A program made the translations under genes and the position numbers. Below the pieces are notes generated by a model. The model did not search any database. It saw only the letters and a list, made by a program, of their open reading frames with translations, and had not been told where the DNA came from. Below are positions 42,610-52,609 of a stretch of 64,000 nt of DNA, piece after piece; within the stretch, counting starts at the first letter, position 1, and every line of letters begins with the position of its first letter. Location: positions 20,352 to 84,351 of the forward strand of contig JAGCPY010000061.1 in NCBI GenBank assembly GCA_017965425.1, in the 5' to 3' direction. The DNA is from Bacteroidaceae bacterium. Its GTDB lineage: Bacteria; Bacteroidota; Bacteroidia; Bacteroidales; Bacteroidaceae.

Positions 42610-45042
42610 TCAAAACTCTATAAGGAAGCGTGCATTTAGCTGGCGTCCTGTAAGATAATTGGGAACTGCATATTGCTGACGCCGAATGTCAGTAATCCAT
42701 AGATAAGAAGCAACATTGCTGATGCCAAGAAGGTTAAAGCAGTCAAGCCCCAGCCACACATTTCGGAGGTTTCGCCCGAAACCATGACGGTGATGATCTT
42801 CGTTGTCGAGCAATCGATAGCTCATGCCGAGGTCAACACGACGATAGGGAGGTGCACGGAAAACATGACGTTCAAGACCTGAGTGTGGCGTACCAAAGGG
42901 CAATCCATCTGCAAAAGCCATCTTGAGAGTCATCTTCCAGCGATCTGTGCCAGGGAAATAATCAGAGAAGAAGAAGTTGATGTTCCATCGTTGATCGGTT
43001 GGCTGTGGAATGTGTTTGCCGTGAAGCTCCATCTGTGCCTTCATCAGCGAAAAAGATATCCAGGAGTCTGTGCCAGGCACGAACTCGCCATACACCTTGA
43101 AATCTGCGCCTACTACGTAACCATTGCCTTCGTTGCGTCCGTAATAGACGACCTTGAGGTTATCTACGTTGTAAGGATTGAGACGGTTCTGAGCCTTGTA
43201 ATATGCCTCAGCTGTAAACTTGAAGGGACGTCCGGCTACGTGAAAACGATACTCTCCACCTAAAACGACCTGAAAAGATTGTTGACTCTGAATGTCCTTA
43301 TTTAGTTGGACGACCGTGGCCCCATCGATAGTCATCGTATCGCGCAATTCTTTGTAGAAAGGGGCTTGATAATACATGCCAGTAGCCAGACGGAAAGTAA
43401 GGCGATCGTTCTTGGCTGGCACAAAGCCCACGCTGACACGTGGCGATAACAATGTCTCGCCATTCCACGACCAGTGACTGAGTCGCACACCATAGTTAAG
43501 GGAGAAGATGCCAAGCCCTGTTTCACGTCGCCATGTGTCCTGTGCAAAAAATTCCAAACGGTTAGAGGATGTCTCCTGCACACTCTTGAGATTATAGATG
43601 AGTTCGAGGCGGTCGCCATAGTGTGGCATGGAATAACCCGCAGAATCACGAAATTCCCATTCACGCGAATTTTCCTTGATGCTCTCATGTTTCCAGAGGA
43701 TGCCAGCTTGCAGATGGTGTTCACTTGGACGAAATTCATAGATAGCACGCAATGTCTGTGTACTGGAAGTCAGCAGGTTGCGTGCATGTTCCATGTAAGT
43801 GCCTACTCCTAATTGTTCACTGGTATTGGTGTCGTCAAGCCAATACTGTCCCTGAATGTCATAGGTCTCTCGTTCCTTGGTAGAGAAGGCCGAAGCACCC
43901 AAAGTAAGCATAGAACGCTGGCCAAAACGACGCGTGACTGAAATGGCACCGAACAAAGTGCGGAAGAGGTCTTCCTCCACGCCGTCAAAATAAACACGGA
44001 AGCTCTTCACGTCTTCCATCGTGCCGAAGTTCGTTTCACGATCCTTAGGCTTAAAGCGGTAGTTATTACGAGAGATGTAACCGATGGCGTCGAATGTCCA
44101 ATTTTTCGACGGTGACCATGAAAGATATGCCTGATAGTCAAGGAACGAGGGATCATACTCACCCGTGGTTTCAAGAGAACCCAAGAGATAACGGTTTGTC
44201 TTGTAGCGCAATCCTTGAGAGAGCGACACCTTGCCTGCACGCATACCATCGTAGAGGCTGGCACCGAGAAGACTGGCACTGAACGAACCTTCGTGGCGGA
44301 CAGGTTTCTTATAAGTGATGTCAAGCACTGACGACATTCGGTCGCCGTACTTTGCCTCAAAACCTCCGGCAGAAAACTGAATGCGTTCCACCATGTCGGA
44401 GTTGATGACAGAGAGCCCTTCCTGTTGACCACTGCTGATGAGCAAAGGCCGATAGACCTCCACCCCATTGACATAGACGCAATTCTCGTCGAATGAACCA
44501 CCACGTACATTATACTGACTTGACAGCTCATTGTGAGTTGATACACCTGCCTGCGTGGCCACAAGATCTTCGACGGCGTTGCCACTGGTCGAAGGCAGAC
44601 GTCTCAAGTCTTCTGTTGTGAGTTCTTGGGTGCTACCCATCTGTCGGCGTGTTTCCTTGACGACGACCTCACCCATGTCTGTACCACTACTACGCAAGGT
44701 GAGATTCCACGTGAGTTTACCCTGCGGGCGCATTAACACTTTCGTTTTCCGCTCGTAACCTATAAGACTATAGATAATGGCTACAGAGTCTTCAGAATGG
44801 AAATCAAACGAATAGCGACCATCGAGGTTGGTAACGCCTCCAGCAATCTGACCTTGCACTTTCACGGTGACAAATGGCAGCGGTTTCTGTTCCTCGTCAA
44901 CCACGCGTCCACTGATAGTACATAATGATATGGGCACGGCAGCCGTGTCCGCCTGAACAACAGCTACGGAATCCGTCTGTGCTGCCACAGATAGCGGAAG
45001 CAAGAAAGCTAACAAGAGAAGGTGCAAGAAGCGCTTCATCAT
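42610..45042 (-). CDS. TonB-dependent outer-membrane receptor
   Basis: 810 residues. A signal peptide (to about 21) is followed by a carboxypeptidase-regulatory-like beta domain (about 40-115; ISGRVVDEEQKPLPFVTVKV), a plug (about 150-255; SQYNVRGGSFDENCVYVNGVEVYRP, GFEAKYGDRMSSVLDITYK) and a 22-strand barrel ending NARFLIEF with the terminal Phe. No SusD-like partner is adjacent, so it is not a standard SusCD pair. Substrate unknown. Last gene of a long minus-strand block, 26 bp after the APH-RapZ fusion. Confidence 0.93.
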   Translation of the reverse strand: MMKRFLHLLLLAFLLPLSVAAQTDSVAVVQADTAAVPISLCTISGRVVDEEQKPLPFVTVKVQGQIAGGVTNLDGRYSFDFHSEDSVAIIYSLIGYERKTKVLMRPQGKLTWNLTLRSSGTDMGEVVVKETRRQMGSTQELTTEDLRRLPSTSGNAVEDLVATQAGVSTHNELSSQYNVRGGSFDENCVYVNGVEVYRPLLISSGQQEGLSVINSDMVERIQFSAGGFEAKYGDRMSSVLDITYKKPVRHEGSFSASLLGASLYDGMRAGKVSLSQGLRYKTNRYLLGSLETTGEYDPSFLDYQAYLSWSPSKNWTFDAIGYISRNNYRFKPKDRETNFGTMEDVKSFRVYFDGVEEDLFRTLFGAISVTRRFGQRSMLTLGASAFSTKERETYDIQGQYWLDDTNTSEQLGVGTYMEHARNLLTSSTQTLRAIYEFRPSEHHLQAGILWKHESIKENSREWEFRDSAGYSMPHYGDRLELIYNLKSVQETSSNRLEFFAQDTWRRETGLGIFSLNYGVRLSHWSWNGETLLSPRVSVGFVPAKNDRLTFRLATGMYYQAPFYKELRDTMTIDGATVVQLNKDIQSQQSFQVVLGGEYRFHVAGRPFKFTAEAYYKAQNRLNPYNVDNLKVVYYGRNEGNGYVVGADFKVYGEFVPGTDSWISFSLMKAQMELHGKHIPQPTDQRWNINFFFSDYFPGTDRWKMTLKMAFADGLPFGTPHSGLERHVFRAPPYRRVDLGMSYRLLDNEDHHRHGFGRNLRNVWLGLDCFNLLGISNVASYLWITDIRRQQYAVPNYLTGRQLNARFLIEF

Positions 45043-45068
45043 TTCTATTAACGCCTTTCCGCCATCAT

Positions 45069-46547
45069 TTATTGTGCAGAAAACAGAGTATGAATCCCTT
45101 GTTCACGATGGGTGAGGTCAATTCGGATTCCGTATTTCTCGTGAAGATGCTCCGCCAAATGCTGAGCACAATAAACAGAACGATGTTGTCCACCCGTACA
45201 GCCGAAGGAGAACATCAAGTCAGTAAAACCTCGTTGGATATAGCGTTCCACATGGGCGTCAGCCAGACGATACACAGAGTCAAGAAATGTCTGTATCTCT
45301 CCATCGTCCTCCAAGAACTTGATGACAGGAGCATCCAACCCTGTCAACTGTTTATAAGGTTCATAGCGTCCTGGATTGTGCGTGCCGCGACAGTCAAATA
45401 CATAACCGCCACCATTGCCACTGGTATCTTCGGGAATGCCACGCTTGTAAGAGAAAGAGAATATTCGAACATTAAGAAGAGGCAAGGGTTCTCCTCCAAT
45501 TCTCTTTGAAAGGGAGGGAGTCATGACATCCACCAGCTTTTCCAATGTTTTTCTCAACTCTGGATAGGGACAGCCATCTTCTTCGGCCAACAGCTCACGA
45601 AGATTTTCCAGTGCAGGTGGGATACTGTCAAGGAAGTGCTGTTTACGCTCGAAATACCCTCGGAAACCGTATGCACCCAAAACTTGGAGAAGACGGAAAA
45701 GAACAAAAAGGTTTAAACGAGAACGAGAAAACTTAATATCGGGAACATGGAATTGTGCTGACTGGATTGTCTCTTCTAAATTCTCGCAATAAACATCTAT
45801 CAACTCATCACGAAGACATTGGGGATAGCGAGCCGATGCTTGCCATAGGAAACTGGCCAGGTCATAGTAAACTGGCCCTCTCCTACCACCTTGAAAGTCG
45901 ATGAAACGAGGATTACCAGAGGCATCGAGCATCACGTTCCTTGCCTGGAAGTCGCGGTAGAGGAAAGTTGACGTTTCACAATCCATAAGAAGATCATGGG
46001 CAAACAGACGGAAATCTTGTTCCAGTCGAACTTCGTGAAAATCAACACCCGTAGCTTTTAGAAAACAATATTTAAAGTAATTGAGGTCAAAGAAAATATT
46101 GGTTTCGTCCAACTCTGGTTGTGGATAGCACACAGAGAAGTCAAGACCTTCTGCACCAATAATTTGCAAACGAGGCAACTGAGCAATGGTTCTACGGAGC
46201 AGCTGTTTCTCCACCTCACCATATCGACCGCCAGCTTCACGAGCAGAACGTAAGGCATCAAAAAGGGAACACGTACCAAGATCTTCCTGAAGGTAACAAC
46301 GTTCATCGTCACTCACTGCGAGAACACGAGGTACTGGCAATGACTTCTCCTGGAAATGGCGTGCAAGGTAAATGAACGCATGGTTCTCCTCCAACGAAGT
46401 ACCGATCACACCGATGATGCTCTTCCCCTCTGAGGAAGTGAAGCGAACGTACTTTCGATTTGAACCAGAACCGGTTATAGATCCAACTGACTTTGGAGCA
46501 GCACCTGTAAAGGAATTATAGAGGTCGAGCAATAATTGATTATCCAT
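45069..46547 (-). CDS. Aminoglycoside-phosphotransferase-like kinase fused to a RapZ C-terminal domain
   Basis: 492 residues. The N-terminal two thirds (1-335) is an APH/choline-kinase fold: LQEDLGTCSLFDAL, the catalytic loop FLYRDFQARNVMLD and the metal Asp in FIDFQGGRRGP. The C-terminal third (about 350-492) is RapZ_C: RIFSFSYKRGIPEDTSGNGGGYVFDCRGTHNPG, LMFSFGCTGGQHRSVYCAQHLAEHL. RapZ senses GlcN6P precursors in E. coli; here it lacks its own P-loop domain and has a kinase instead. Target unknown. Overlaps the permease gene upstream by 8 bp. TPSLSKRIGGEPLP at the junction is encoded by a dispersed repeat. Confidence 0.88.
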   Translation of the reverse strand: MDNQLLLDLYNSFTGAAPKSVGSITGSGSNRKYVRFTSSEGKSIIGVIGTSLEENHAFIYLARHFQEKSLPVPRVLAVSDDERCYLQEDLGTCSLFDALRSAREAGGRYGEVEKQLLRRTIAQLPRLQIIGAEGLDFSVCYPQPELDETNIFFDLNYFKYCFLKATGVDFHEVRLEQDFRLFAHDLLMDCETSTFLYRDFQARNVMLDASGNPRFIDFQGGRRGPVYYDLASFLWQASARYPQCLRDELIDVYCENLEETIQSAQFHVPDIKFSRSRLNLFVLFRLLQVLGAYGFRGYFERKQHFLDSIPPALENLRELLAEEDGCPYPELRKTLEKLVDVMTPSLSKRIGGEPLPLLNVRIFSFSYKRGIPEDTSGNGGGYVFDCRGTHNPGRYEPYKQLTGLDAPVIKFLEDDGEIQTFLDSVYRLADAHVERYIQRGFTDLMFSFGCTGGQHRSVYCAQHLAEHLHEKYGIRIDLTHREQGIHTLFSAQ

Positions 46548-47763
46548 TGATGCTATGATATAAACCTCCCGTTAATTTTTTCCGACGAGGTGTGAGGCTA
46601 TTGATTTTCCCGCGAATAGCGACGATATTAAAGAACGTTACAATCACAAAAAGTGCTACGCCCATGAGTATTGTCATTGATGTCGAACCCTCGCTCATCG
46701 CGGGGAACATCTGCCAAAGCAGATTGAGATACCAACCGCGAATAAAAAATAGGAAGACAAAGGCCAATAGAAGCACCAGGGCGTTCATGGCTATCGTAAG
46801 AAGCTGGTACGGTCGTGACACGCGGGCTGGTGAATAACCGATTAACAAAAGATTCTGCAACTTCTCGGCATTCTTCTGTACCAATAAGTAAATACTGAGC
46901 ATGAGGATATAGAAAGAAAGGGCACTGATGAGCAATCCCACAGCCATAACGATAGCAGCCACCACCTTCAAGAAATAGGTGATACGACCTGCTTCGAGGC
47001 TGTTGTCCTCTAACTCATAGCCTTTCTGTTGAAGGAATGTGGCGATGGCATCATCGGCAGGATTCTTCACTTCCACAATAAGACGCGTAGGTTCGGAAAC
47101 TGCATTAGGAGCCAACTCGGCATTGCTTCGACGCATGAATGACTCTGGCACTAGAACCGTATTCAGACGAGTAGAGAAAGCCACCACACGACCTTTCAAA
47201 TGTCGCTCTGCACCTCCTTCTCCACGCAAACGGATATCCATCTGAATCATGGAGATGATGCCTTCTGATAGCTTCGGCAAGTTCTTGGTTTGGGCAAACC
47301 CGAAGTTATAGAGAGCCAAATATGAACGCGGCAGGATAATCGGGACCTCGCCTTCGCTCACCATTGGCCAGCGGTGATCGACAAAGGCATCAGGAACGCT
47401 CTCGAAGAACATATCAGTTCCCATGCCAATACCACCCATCGACAATGACGCATAGACTTGATACCGTGAAGCCGTAAACGCACCTACACGCCTCACAAAC
47501 CCCTGGCCCTCAAGCTCCTTCACATCTGCCTCTGTAAACGGCTGTGCCTCACCATTGATGGAAGAAACGGCTGCTATACGCTTTGACACAATCATATACG
47601 TATTCTTCATCACACCGTCTTCTCCAGAGAAAGCGGGAAGCACGTCTTCATAGAATTGCAAGGAGAGCAGGACGATGAGCATACCCAACAGATTCGCCAG
47701 AAAGAAACCGACGAGCTGACCGATACTGATATGACGACGAAGAAGTTTCCAGATGAGTTTCAT
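46540..47763 (-). CDS. FtsX-like ABC permease
   Basis: 407 residues. One N-terminal helix (about 17-37), a large extracytoplasmic domain, and three C-terminal helices (about 270-300, 315-345, 365-390) in FtsX/LolE order. It overlaps the ATPase gene by 4 bp, so the two form a pair, and it overlaps the APH-RapZ gene on the other side. Substrate not predictable. Confidence 0.85.
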   Translation of the reverse strand: MKLIWKLLRRHISIGQLVGFFLANLLGMLIVLLSLQFYEDVLPAFSGEDGVMKNTYMIVSKRIAAVSSINGEAQPFTEADVKELEGQGFVRRVGAFTASRYQVYASLSMGGIGMGTDMFFESVPDAFVDHRWPMVSEGEVPIILPRSYLALYNFGFAQTKNLPKLSEGIISMIQMDIRLRGEGGAERHLKGRVVAFSTRLNTVLVPESFMRRSNAELAPNAVSEPTRLIVEVKNPADDAIATFLQQKGYELEDNSLEAGRITYFLKVVAAIVMAVGLLISALSFYILMLSIYLLVQKNAEKLQNLLLIGYSPARVSRPYQLLTIAMNALVLLLAFVFLFFIRGWYLNLLWQMFPAMSEGSTSMTILMGVALFVIVTFFNIVAIRGKINSLTPRRKKLTGGLYHSING

Positions 47764-48404
47764 AGCTTGAAAGTCTTTTCGTAAGGTAAATCCATGTGAT
47801 GACCAATGCTGGTCACGACCACTGCTGCACCCTGTCGCTGTGCTTCTGTCAGCATCAAGGCACCCATCATACGTGTGTTGTCTGCATCAAGGTGACTGAC
47901 AGGCTCGTCGGCCAACAGAAAATCAAAGGGCTGGCAAAGGGCTCGGATGAGTGCCACCCGCTGCTGCTGACCATAGCTGAGATGGCCGAGACGGCTATCG
48001 CGTTTGTCTGCAATGCCGAGAGCTTCAAACCATTCTGCAATCTCCTTATCACTCTTGAAATGCATGAGCTGGTTCTTGACTTGTACATTCTCCCATGCGG
48101 TCAGTTCTGGAAAGACACGGAGCTCTTGAAACATAACACTTAAAGAGTGCTGACGCAACTTCGTCCAATCATAAGTACAGAGTTCACGGATGTCATGACC
48201 GTCGAAGCACATCGTACCTTCATAATCATCGCGATAGCCGATGAGGTAACTGCATAGCGATGACTTGCCTGTACCAGAAGCTGCTTCAATGAGATAAAGG
48301 TGGCCGCGCTCGAACACGACTTCCTGATGCCAAATGTCGGAATGAATGTCTGTGCGGTTTCGGAATACCCGCGGCAAAGTTTGATGAAGAGATATAGATT
48401 CCAA
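47760..48404 (-). CDS. ABC transporter ATP-binding protein
   Basis: 214 residues. Walker A is EAASGTGKSSL at about 40-50, Q-loop MFQELRVF, signature LSYGQQQRVALIRAL and Walker B FLLADEPVSHLD. The signature reads LSYGQ rather than LSGGQ, which is tolerated in this class. The H-loop is VVTSIGHHMD, where the usual TH is GH. Pairs with the FtsX-like permease that overlaps its stop codon. Confidence 0.9.
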   Translation of the reverse strand: MESISLHQTLPRVFRNRTDIHSDIWHQEVVFERGHLYLIEAASGTGKSSLCSYLIGYRDDYEGTMCFDGHDIRELCTYDWTKLRQHSLSVMFQELRVFPELTAWENVQVKNQLMHFKSDKEIAEWFEALGIADKRDSRLGHLSYGQQQRVALIRALCQPFDFLLADEPVSHLDADNTRMMGALMLTEAQRQGAAVVVTSIGHHMDLPYEKTFKL

Positions 48405-48425
48405 AACTATCTACGCATATAAGTT

Positions 48426-49883
48426 CTACAAAATGTTACCCATGAGGATTTCCCTCGCGATATTGCACCCTTCAGGAGCAATCAACTTTAACTTGAACTC
48501 ACCAGCATCTTCCATGACGATATTCACTCGTTCAAACCGACTCAAATCAAGAGGAATACGCATATCTGATGAGGTCAATGCAGGTAGGTCAAAAGTAGCA
48601 AAGAACCGTGCCTGCCGGATATCACTGCGTTCATCTTGAAGATAACGGTTACCTTCATCTGACAGTCCCTGACGGGAACCAAAGTAAAAGATTTTATCTT
48701 TCACGCCAAAATATGAGGTTGACGTCCCGAGGTTCAGAGCAAAATCTGTCGGTGTTAGTGTTTGCACGCCGATGAAACTATTACCCCAAGAAGTAGCCCC
48801 ATCAAGAAAATCCGTATGGGCAACCTTCGCTGTCACATACATATTCTGGATTTGAAAATCAGAGAAATTTCTGGAATAGAGCGATGGAGAACCTGTCAGT
48901 TCAATAGCCACATCACCATCAACGGCACGAATAATGCGGTCAGCATCGACAATTAAGTTCAAAGCCACAAGAGCCGCTCGAATGGTAGGATTGGAACGTA
49001 GTGCATCAAGCAAAGTGGAGCCCTCAACATTCACAGCCAGCCAAGCGACATGGTCGGCATGAGCATAATCAATTAGCTGCCCTCTGAGAGGACGCATAAG
49101 CTGACCTAAACGTTTGAGTTCGTCTTTGACTTCAGGACTTTCGGCAAGGACATCGGCTTCCAGTTTCAACTCGTTGTTTTCACATTCACAGGAAAGCCTC
49201 ATCATCGCATCCTCTATCGAACGAACTTTGAATGTCCGCAAAAAACGACGTGCTTCTGCCGGAAAAACCTCTGGCGCAACGACAGCCACCAAAGGTTCAT
49301 CACCATCCTCCAGACGAGCAAAAAGTTTCTGACTGCAAGCACTTTCATCCTTATCTTGTTCCAGCAGAGCGACCATTTCTGTGCGTAAAAGGTCTTGAGC
49401 CGATCCTAAGGCTGGTCCCATCATAAGAGCCCTCTTACCATCAAAAGCTAACAACCACTGTTGATTCACCACAATCCACGAATAACCTCGCTGGCGAGTC
49501 ATCTCAGAAGCACGACCTGCATCATGTTCCTCCTTGAGGAAGTTCGTTAAGTCATCGGCATCGTCTATGGATGCGAGAAATCCCAAGTTGCCAGATGAAG
49601 AGGTAAAGGCATAAATAGGACGTTTCATATCAATACCTAAAGACTTGACCTCGTCATTTTCCTGTTCTGCTTTAGTTCTGCGAAACAATCTCAGCAGGTC
49701 TTTGAGTCCCAACTTAGCTTCACTAAGGAAAGCCTTGGCATCAAGACGGACGATGGCTGTAGCATCTCGAGGAATGGCATTAACATAAGCATCACCCGAC
49801 GTGCGCATAATAAAGAATGTGACCAACATCGCCACAACAGTGACGGCGATGGAGGAGAGAAGGATGATTTTTGTTTTATTCAT
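48426..49883 (-). CDS. DUF4836 family protein
   Basis: 485 residues. An N-terminal membrane anchor (6-26; LLSSIAVTVVAMLVTFFIM) is followed by YVNAIPRDATAIVRLDAKAFL, the typical DUF4836 opening, and a long exported region with repeats of mixed alpha/beta sequence (GVKDKIFYFGSRQGL). Present in many Bacteroidales; function unknown. It lies between rsmE and the ABC pair, with about 20 bp to the ATPase start. Confidence 0.85.
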   Translation of the reverse strand: MNKTKIILLSSIAVTVVAMLVTFFIMRTSGDAYVNAIPRDATAIVRLDAKAFLSEAKLGLKDLLRLFRRTKAEQENDEVKSLGIDMKRPIYAFTSSSGNLGFLASIDDADDLTNFLKEEHDAGRASEMTRQRGYSWIVVNQQWLLAFDGKRALMMGPALGSAQDLLRTEMVALLEQDKDESACSQKLFARLEDGDEPLVAVVAPEVFPAEARRFLRTFKVRSIEDAMMRLSCECENNELKLEADVLAESPEVKDELKRLGQLMRPLRGQLIDYAHADHVAWLAVNVEGSTLLDALRSNPTIRAALVALNLIVDADRIIRAVDGDVAIELTGSPSLYSRNFSDFQIQNMYVTAKVAHTDFLDGATSWGNSFIGVQTLTPTDFALNLGTSTSYFGVKDKIFYFGSRQGLSDEGNRYLQDERSDIRQARFFATFDLPALTSSDMRIPLDLSRFERVNIVMEDAGEFKLKLIAPEGCNIAREILMGNIL

Positions 49884-49925
49884 GAGGTTCTATCTAAGAT
49901 TAGACTGCGGACGGCTATTGTGGAT

Positions 49926-50633
49926 TTATCTGTTAGCAAGTCGCATCAGATGCACTGCCACGAGGGCAGCTGTTTCCGTGCGTAAACGGCTGGTTCCGAG
50001 TGAGACTGAACGAAAACCTGCGGCCTCTGCTGCACGCACTTCCTCAATGCTGAAATCTCCTTCAGGACCTATGAGGACAAGAGCTGGAGTACAAGGTTCA
50101 AGCAGGTCAAGGAGAAAAGGCTTTTCTTTTTCATAGCAATGGGCGATAAAGCGCTGTGAGGGTAAGTCAGTGCGGGCAATGAACTGGTTAAAAGGAATCA
50201 TTTCGTCCAATTGAGGTTTCCACGCCTTGTGACTCTGCTTCATGGCCGAAACGATTATCTTGTCAAGGCGATCTTTCTTCACGACACGGCGTTCTGAAAA
50301 GCGGCAATCAAGCAAAGTGAGACAGTCGAAACCAATCTCTGTGACCTTCTCTACGAGCCATTCCATACGGTCGAGGTTTTTCGTTGGAGCAACTGCCAGA
50401 TGGATCGCCCCCGTCCATTCTGGTTGCTGTGGCAGGCTTTCGACAATACGATAGCGACAATGGTGGTTGTCCGCCTCGGTGATGACTGCATGATAGAATG
50501 TACCACCTCCATCCATCAGATTCAACTCGTCGCCCACACCCAGACGCAACACTCGTACGACATGTTGTGTCTCATCCTCCGGCAGCTGACCTGCCTCGGG
50601 TGTGGGGGTATAGAAGAAACGGACTTCTTTCAT
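49926..50633 (-). CDS. rsmE: 16S rRNA (uracil-1498-N3) methyltransferase
   Basis: 235 residues. N-terminal PUA-like part (HVVRVLRLGVGDELNLMDGGG) and a SPOUT knot with VLIGPEGDFSIEEV and VSLGTSRLRTETAALVAVHLM. Overlaps the bifunctional nuclease gene by 4 bp (ATGA). Confidence 0.96.
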   Translation of the reverse strand: MKEVRFFYTPTPEAGQLPEDETQHVVRVLRLGVGDELNLMDGGGTFYHAVITEADNHHCRYRIVESLPQQPEWTGAIHLAVAPTKNLDRMEWLVEKVTEIGFDCLTLLDCRFSERRVVKKDRLDKIIVSAMKQSHKAWKPQLDEMIPFNQFIARTDLPSQRFIAHCYEKEKPFLLDLLEPCTPALVLIGPEGDFSIEEVRAAEAAGFRSVSLGTSRLRTETAALVAVHLMRLANR

Positions 50634-51190
50634 GATGGTTGTGCCGGCGAGCGTTTGGCCAATTCGTCACGTAATGCAGAAGCTGCTTCATAGTTTTCAC
50701 TTTCTACTGCGTGTTTCAGGGCGTCCTCTAGCATTTGGCGACTGAGTGTATTGATATTGAGAGCAAAGGTGTTATCGCCTGTCTTATGCATATACTGCGC
50801 TTCCATCAACTCTTCATTTATCATGATGGGGCAGTTGGCAATTACAGCCATCACGAGTCCATCGGGAGCCTGACAGAAATCGACAACTTGCTCCTCACCC
50901 TCGCGTTCACCGACCACACGGCTGAAAAACACCCCATCCTTGATAGCAGTCAATTCGACACGCACAAGACGGATGCCGAATTTGTTCATCAGCTGATAGC
51001 TGAGGTCGGCCACGGACACTGGCACTGGCATAGGCAGAGGTACTTTAGAACGCATCATCAACAACATCGCCCGACGGGTTGACATCATCACAGGCAGGAT
51101 GCGTTCTCCCCCCTTCTCCTTCATGATGACCATTGAGCGATCACCCTCAGACGAAGTACCGGCAACGGCATGGATGAGTAATTCAATCAT
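50630..51190 (-). CDS. Bifunctional nuclease (DUF151) with UVR motif
   Basis: 186 residues. DUF151/BFN domain (about 1-135; GGERILPVMMSTRRAMLLMM, LVRVELTAIKDGVFFSRVV) and a C-terminal UVR motif (ALKHAVESENYEAASALRDEL). Members have RNase and DNase activity in plants; the bacterial role is unclear. The gene precedes rsmE in a 4-bp overlap and follows the nucleoside permease by about 28 bp. Confidence 0.92.
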   Translation of the reverse strand: MIELLIHAVAGTSSEGDRSMVIMKEKGGERILPVMMSTRRAMLLMMRSKVPLPMPVPVSVADLSYQLMNKFGIRLVRVELTAIKDGVFFSRVVGEREGEEQVVDFCQAPDGLVMAVIANCPIMINEELMEAQYMHKTGDNTFALNINTLSRQMLEDALKHAVESENYEAASALRDELAKRSPAQPS

Positions 51191-51218
51191 AGCGATAACA
51201 AATTAACAAGATGTTGAA

Positions 51219-52508
51219 TCAATGGGTAATAGACGAGGCATCTGGTTTCTTGCCATCCTTGAACAATAGGGCGAAGAAGATAGCCACGACAAGGGCGTAG
51301 GCAGCAAAAATGAACCAGCAAGTTTGCCAGCCTTCGATGGTTTCGGATCCTGTAGCACCAGCTTCCTGCGGAAAGAAGACATAGTGGTTGATTATTTGCT
51401 GAGCCACCACTGTGCCAATGAATGCACCTAAACCATTGGTCATCATCATGAACAATCCTTGAGCACTGCTACGGATGCTCTCATCGGTCTCTTGATTAAC
51501 AAAAAGAGAACCACTTATATTAAAGAAGTCAAATGCCACGCCATAAACAATCATCGATAAAACGAACAGCCAAACACCGCTACCAGGATTGCCTAAACCG
51601 AAGAACGCAAAACGCAACACCCAAGCCATGAGAGCTATGAGCACTACCTTCTTGATGCCGAAACGCGAAAGAAAGAAAGGGATGAGCAGAATACACAGCG
51701 TTTCACTCATTTGTGAGAGAGAGATGAGGATATTGGCGTGCTGGACACCAAACGTGTCGGCATATTCAGGTATCGCGCCAAAGCTTGTAATGAAGGGATT
51801 GGCAAAGCCGTTGGTAATCTGCAAACAAACACCCAACAACATGGCAAAGCTAAAGAACATGGCCATCCGAGGATTCAAGAATAACTTGAAGGCATTCAGT
51901 CCAAGAGCCTCAGCCATAGATTTTTTAGCACCGCCCTTCTTAATCCTCATACGAGGCATCGTCAAGGAATAAGCAGCCATGACAAGGCTCAGCCCACCAC
52001 TGACCATCCACTGTCCTGGGGTTGACTGCAAGCCACAGAGATCAACAACCCACATTGTCACAATAAAGCCAACCGTCCCCCAAACGCGGATAGGCGGGAA
52101 AGCTTTGACAGAATCATAGCCGGCACCTTCCAAGGCAGCGTATGCCACCGAATAGCCGAGGGCGATGGTGGGCATGAAGAAAGCCACAGATAATGTATAG
52201 AGTGCAAATAGAGGAGCAAACTGCACCGTGTTCCCTGCTTGATAAGCGTATGCAGAAGCACCCATCATGAAAAGGCCGGCCAGAGCGTGACAGAGGCTCA
52301 GCACACGTTGACCCTCCATCCAACGGTCGGCAACAATCCCCATCAACGCTGGCATGAAAATACTCACAATACCTTGCACTGAATAGAACCAGCCAATGTT
52401 CGAGGCCAACCCTACACTGGCCAGATAAGTTCCCATGGACGTCAAGTAAGCGCCCCAGACAGCAAACTCAATAAAATTGAGAACCGTCAGTCTAATCTTC
52501 AGATTCAT
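51219..52508 (-). CDS. Nucleoside:H+ symporter family MFS permease
   Basis: 429 residues with 12 membrane helices. The start LTVLNFIEFAVWGAYLTSMGTYLA and GIVSIFMPALMGIVADRWM are typical of the NupG/NHS family, and DFFNISGSLFVNQETDESIRSSAQGLFMMMTNGLGAFIG is the conserved C-terminal block. Imports purine or pyrimidine nucleosides. First gene of the long minus-strand block ending at 42610, with its own promoter. Confidence 0.92.
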   Translation of the reverse strand: MNLKIRLTVLNFIEFAVWGAYLTSMGTYLASVGLASNIGWFYSVQGIVSIFMPALMGIVADRWMEGQRVLSLCHALAGLFMMGASAYAYQAGNTVQFAPLFALYTLSVAFFMPTIALGYSVAYAALEGAGYDSVKAFPPIRVWGTVGFIVTMWVVDLCGLQSTPGQWMVSGGLSLVMAAYSLTMPRMRIKKGGAKKSMAEALGLNAFKLFLNPRMAMFFSFAMLLGVCLQITNGFANPFITSFGAIPEYADTFGVQHANILISLSQMSETLCILLIPFFLSRFGIKKVVLIALMAWVLRFAFFGLGNPGSGVWLFVLSMIVYGVAFDFFNISGSLFVNQETDESIRSSAQGLFMMMTNGLGAFIGTVVAQQIINHYVFFPQEAGATGSETIEGWQTCWFIFAAYALVVAIFFALLFKDGKKPDASSITH

Positions 52509-52558
52509 TTTATCTCAGTTATTGTTATTCTTAACCGTTCCATTTGTCAAATATGGCA

Positions 52559-52566
52559 CAAAAGTA
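52559..52566 (-). promoter_or_regulatory. Promoter -7 box of the nucleoside permease
   Basis: TACTTTTG on the minus strand, 51 bp before the start at 52508. Confidence 0.45.
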
Positions 52567-52609
52567 CAAAAAACTCGGCAACAAGCCATCACCTTTCTCT
52601 AATAATTTC

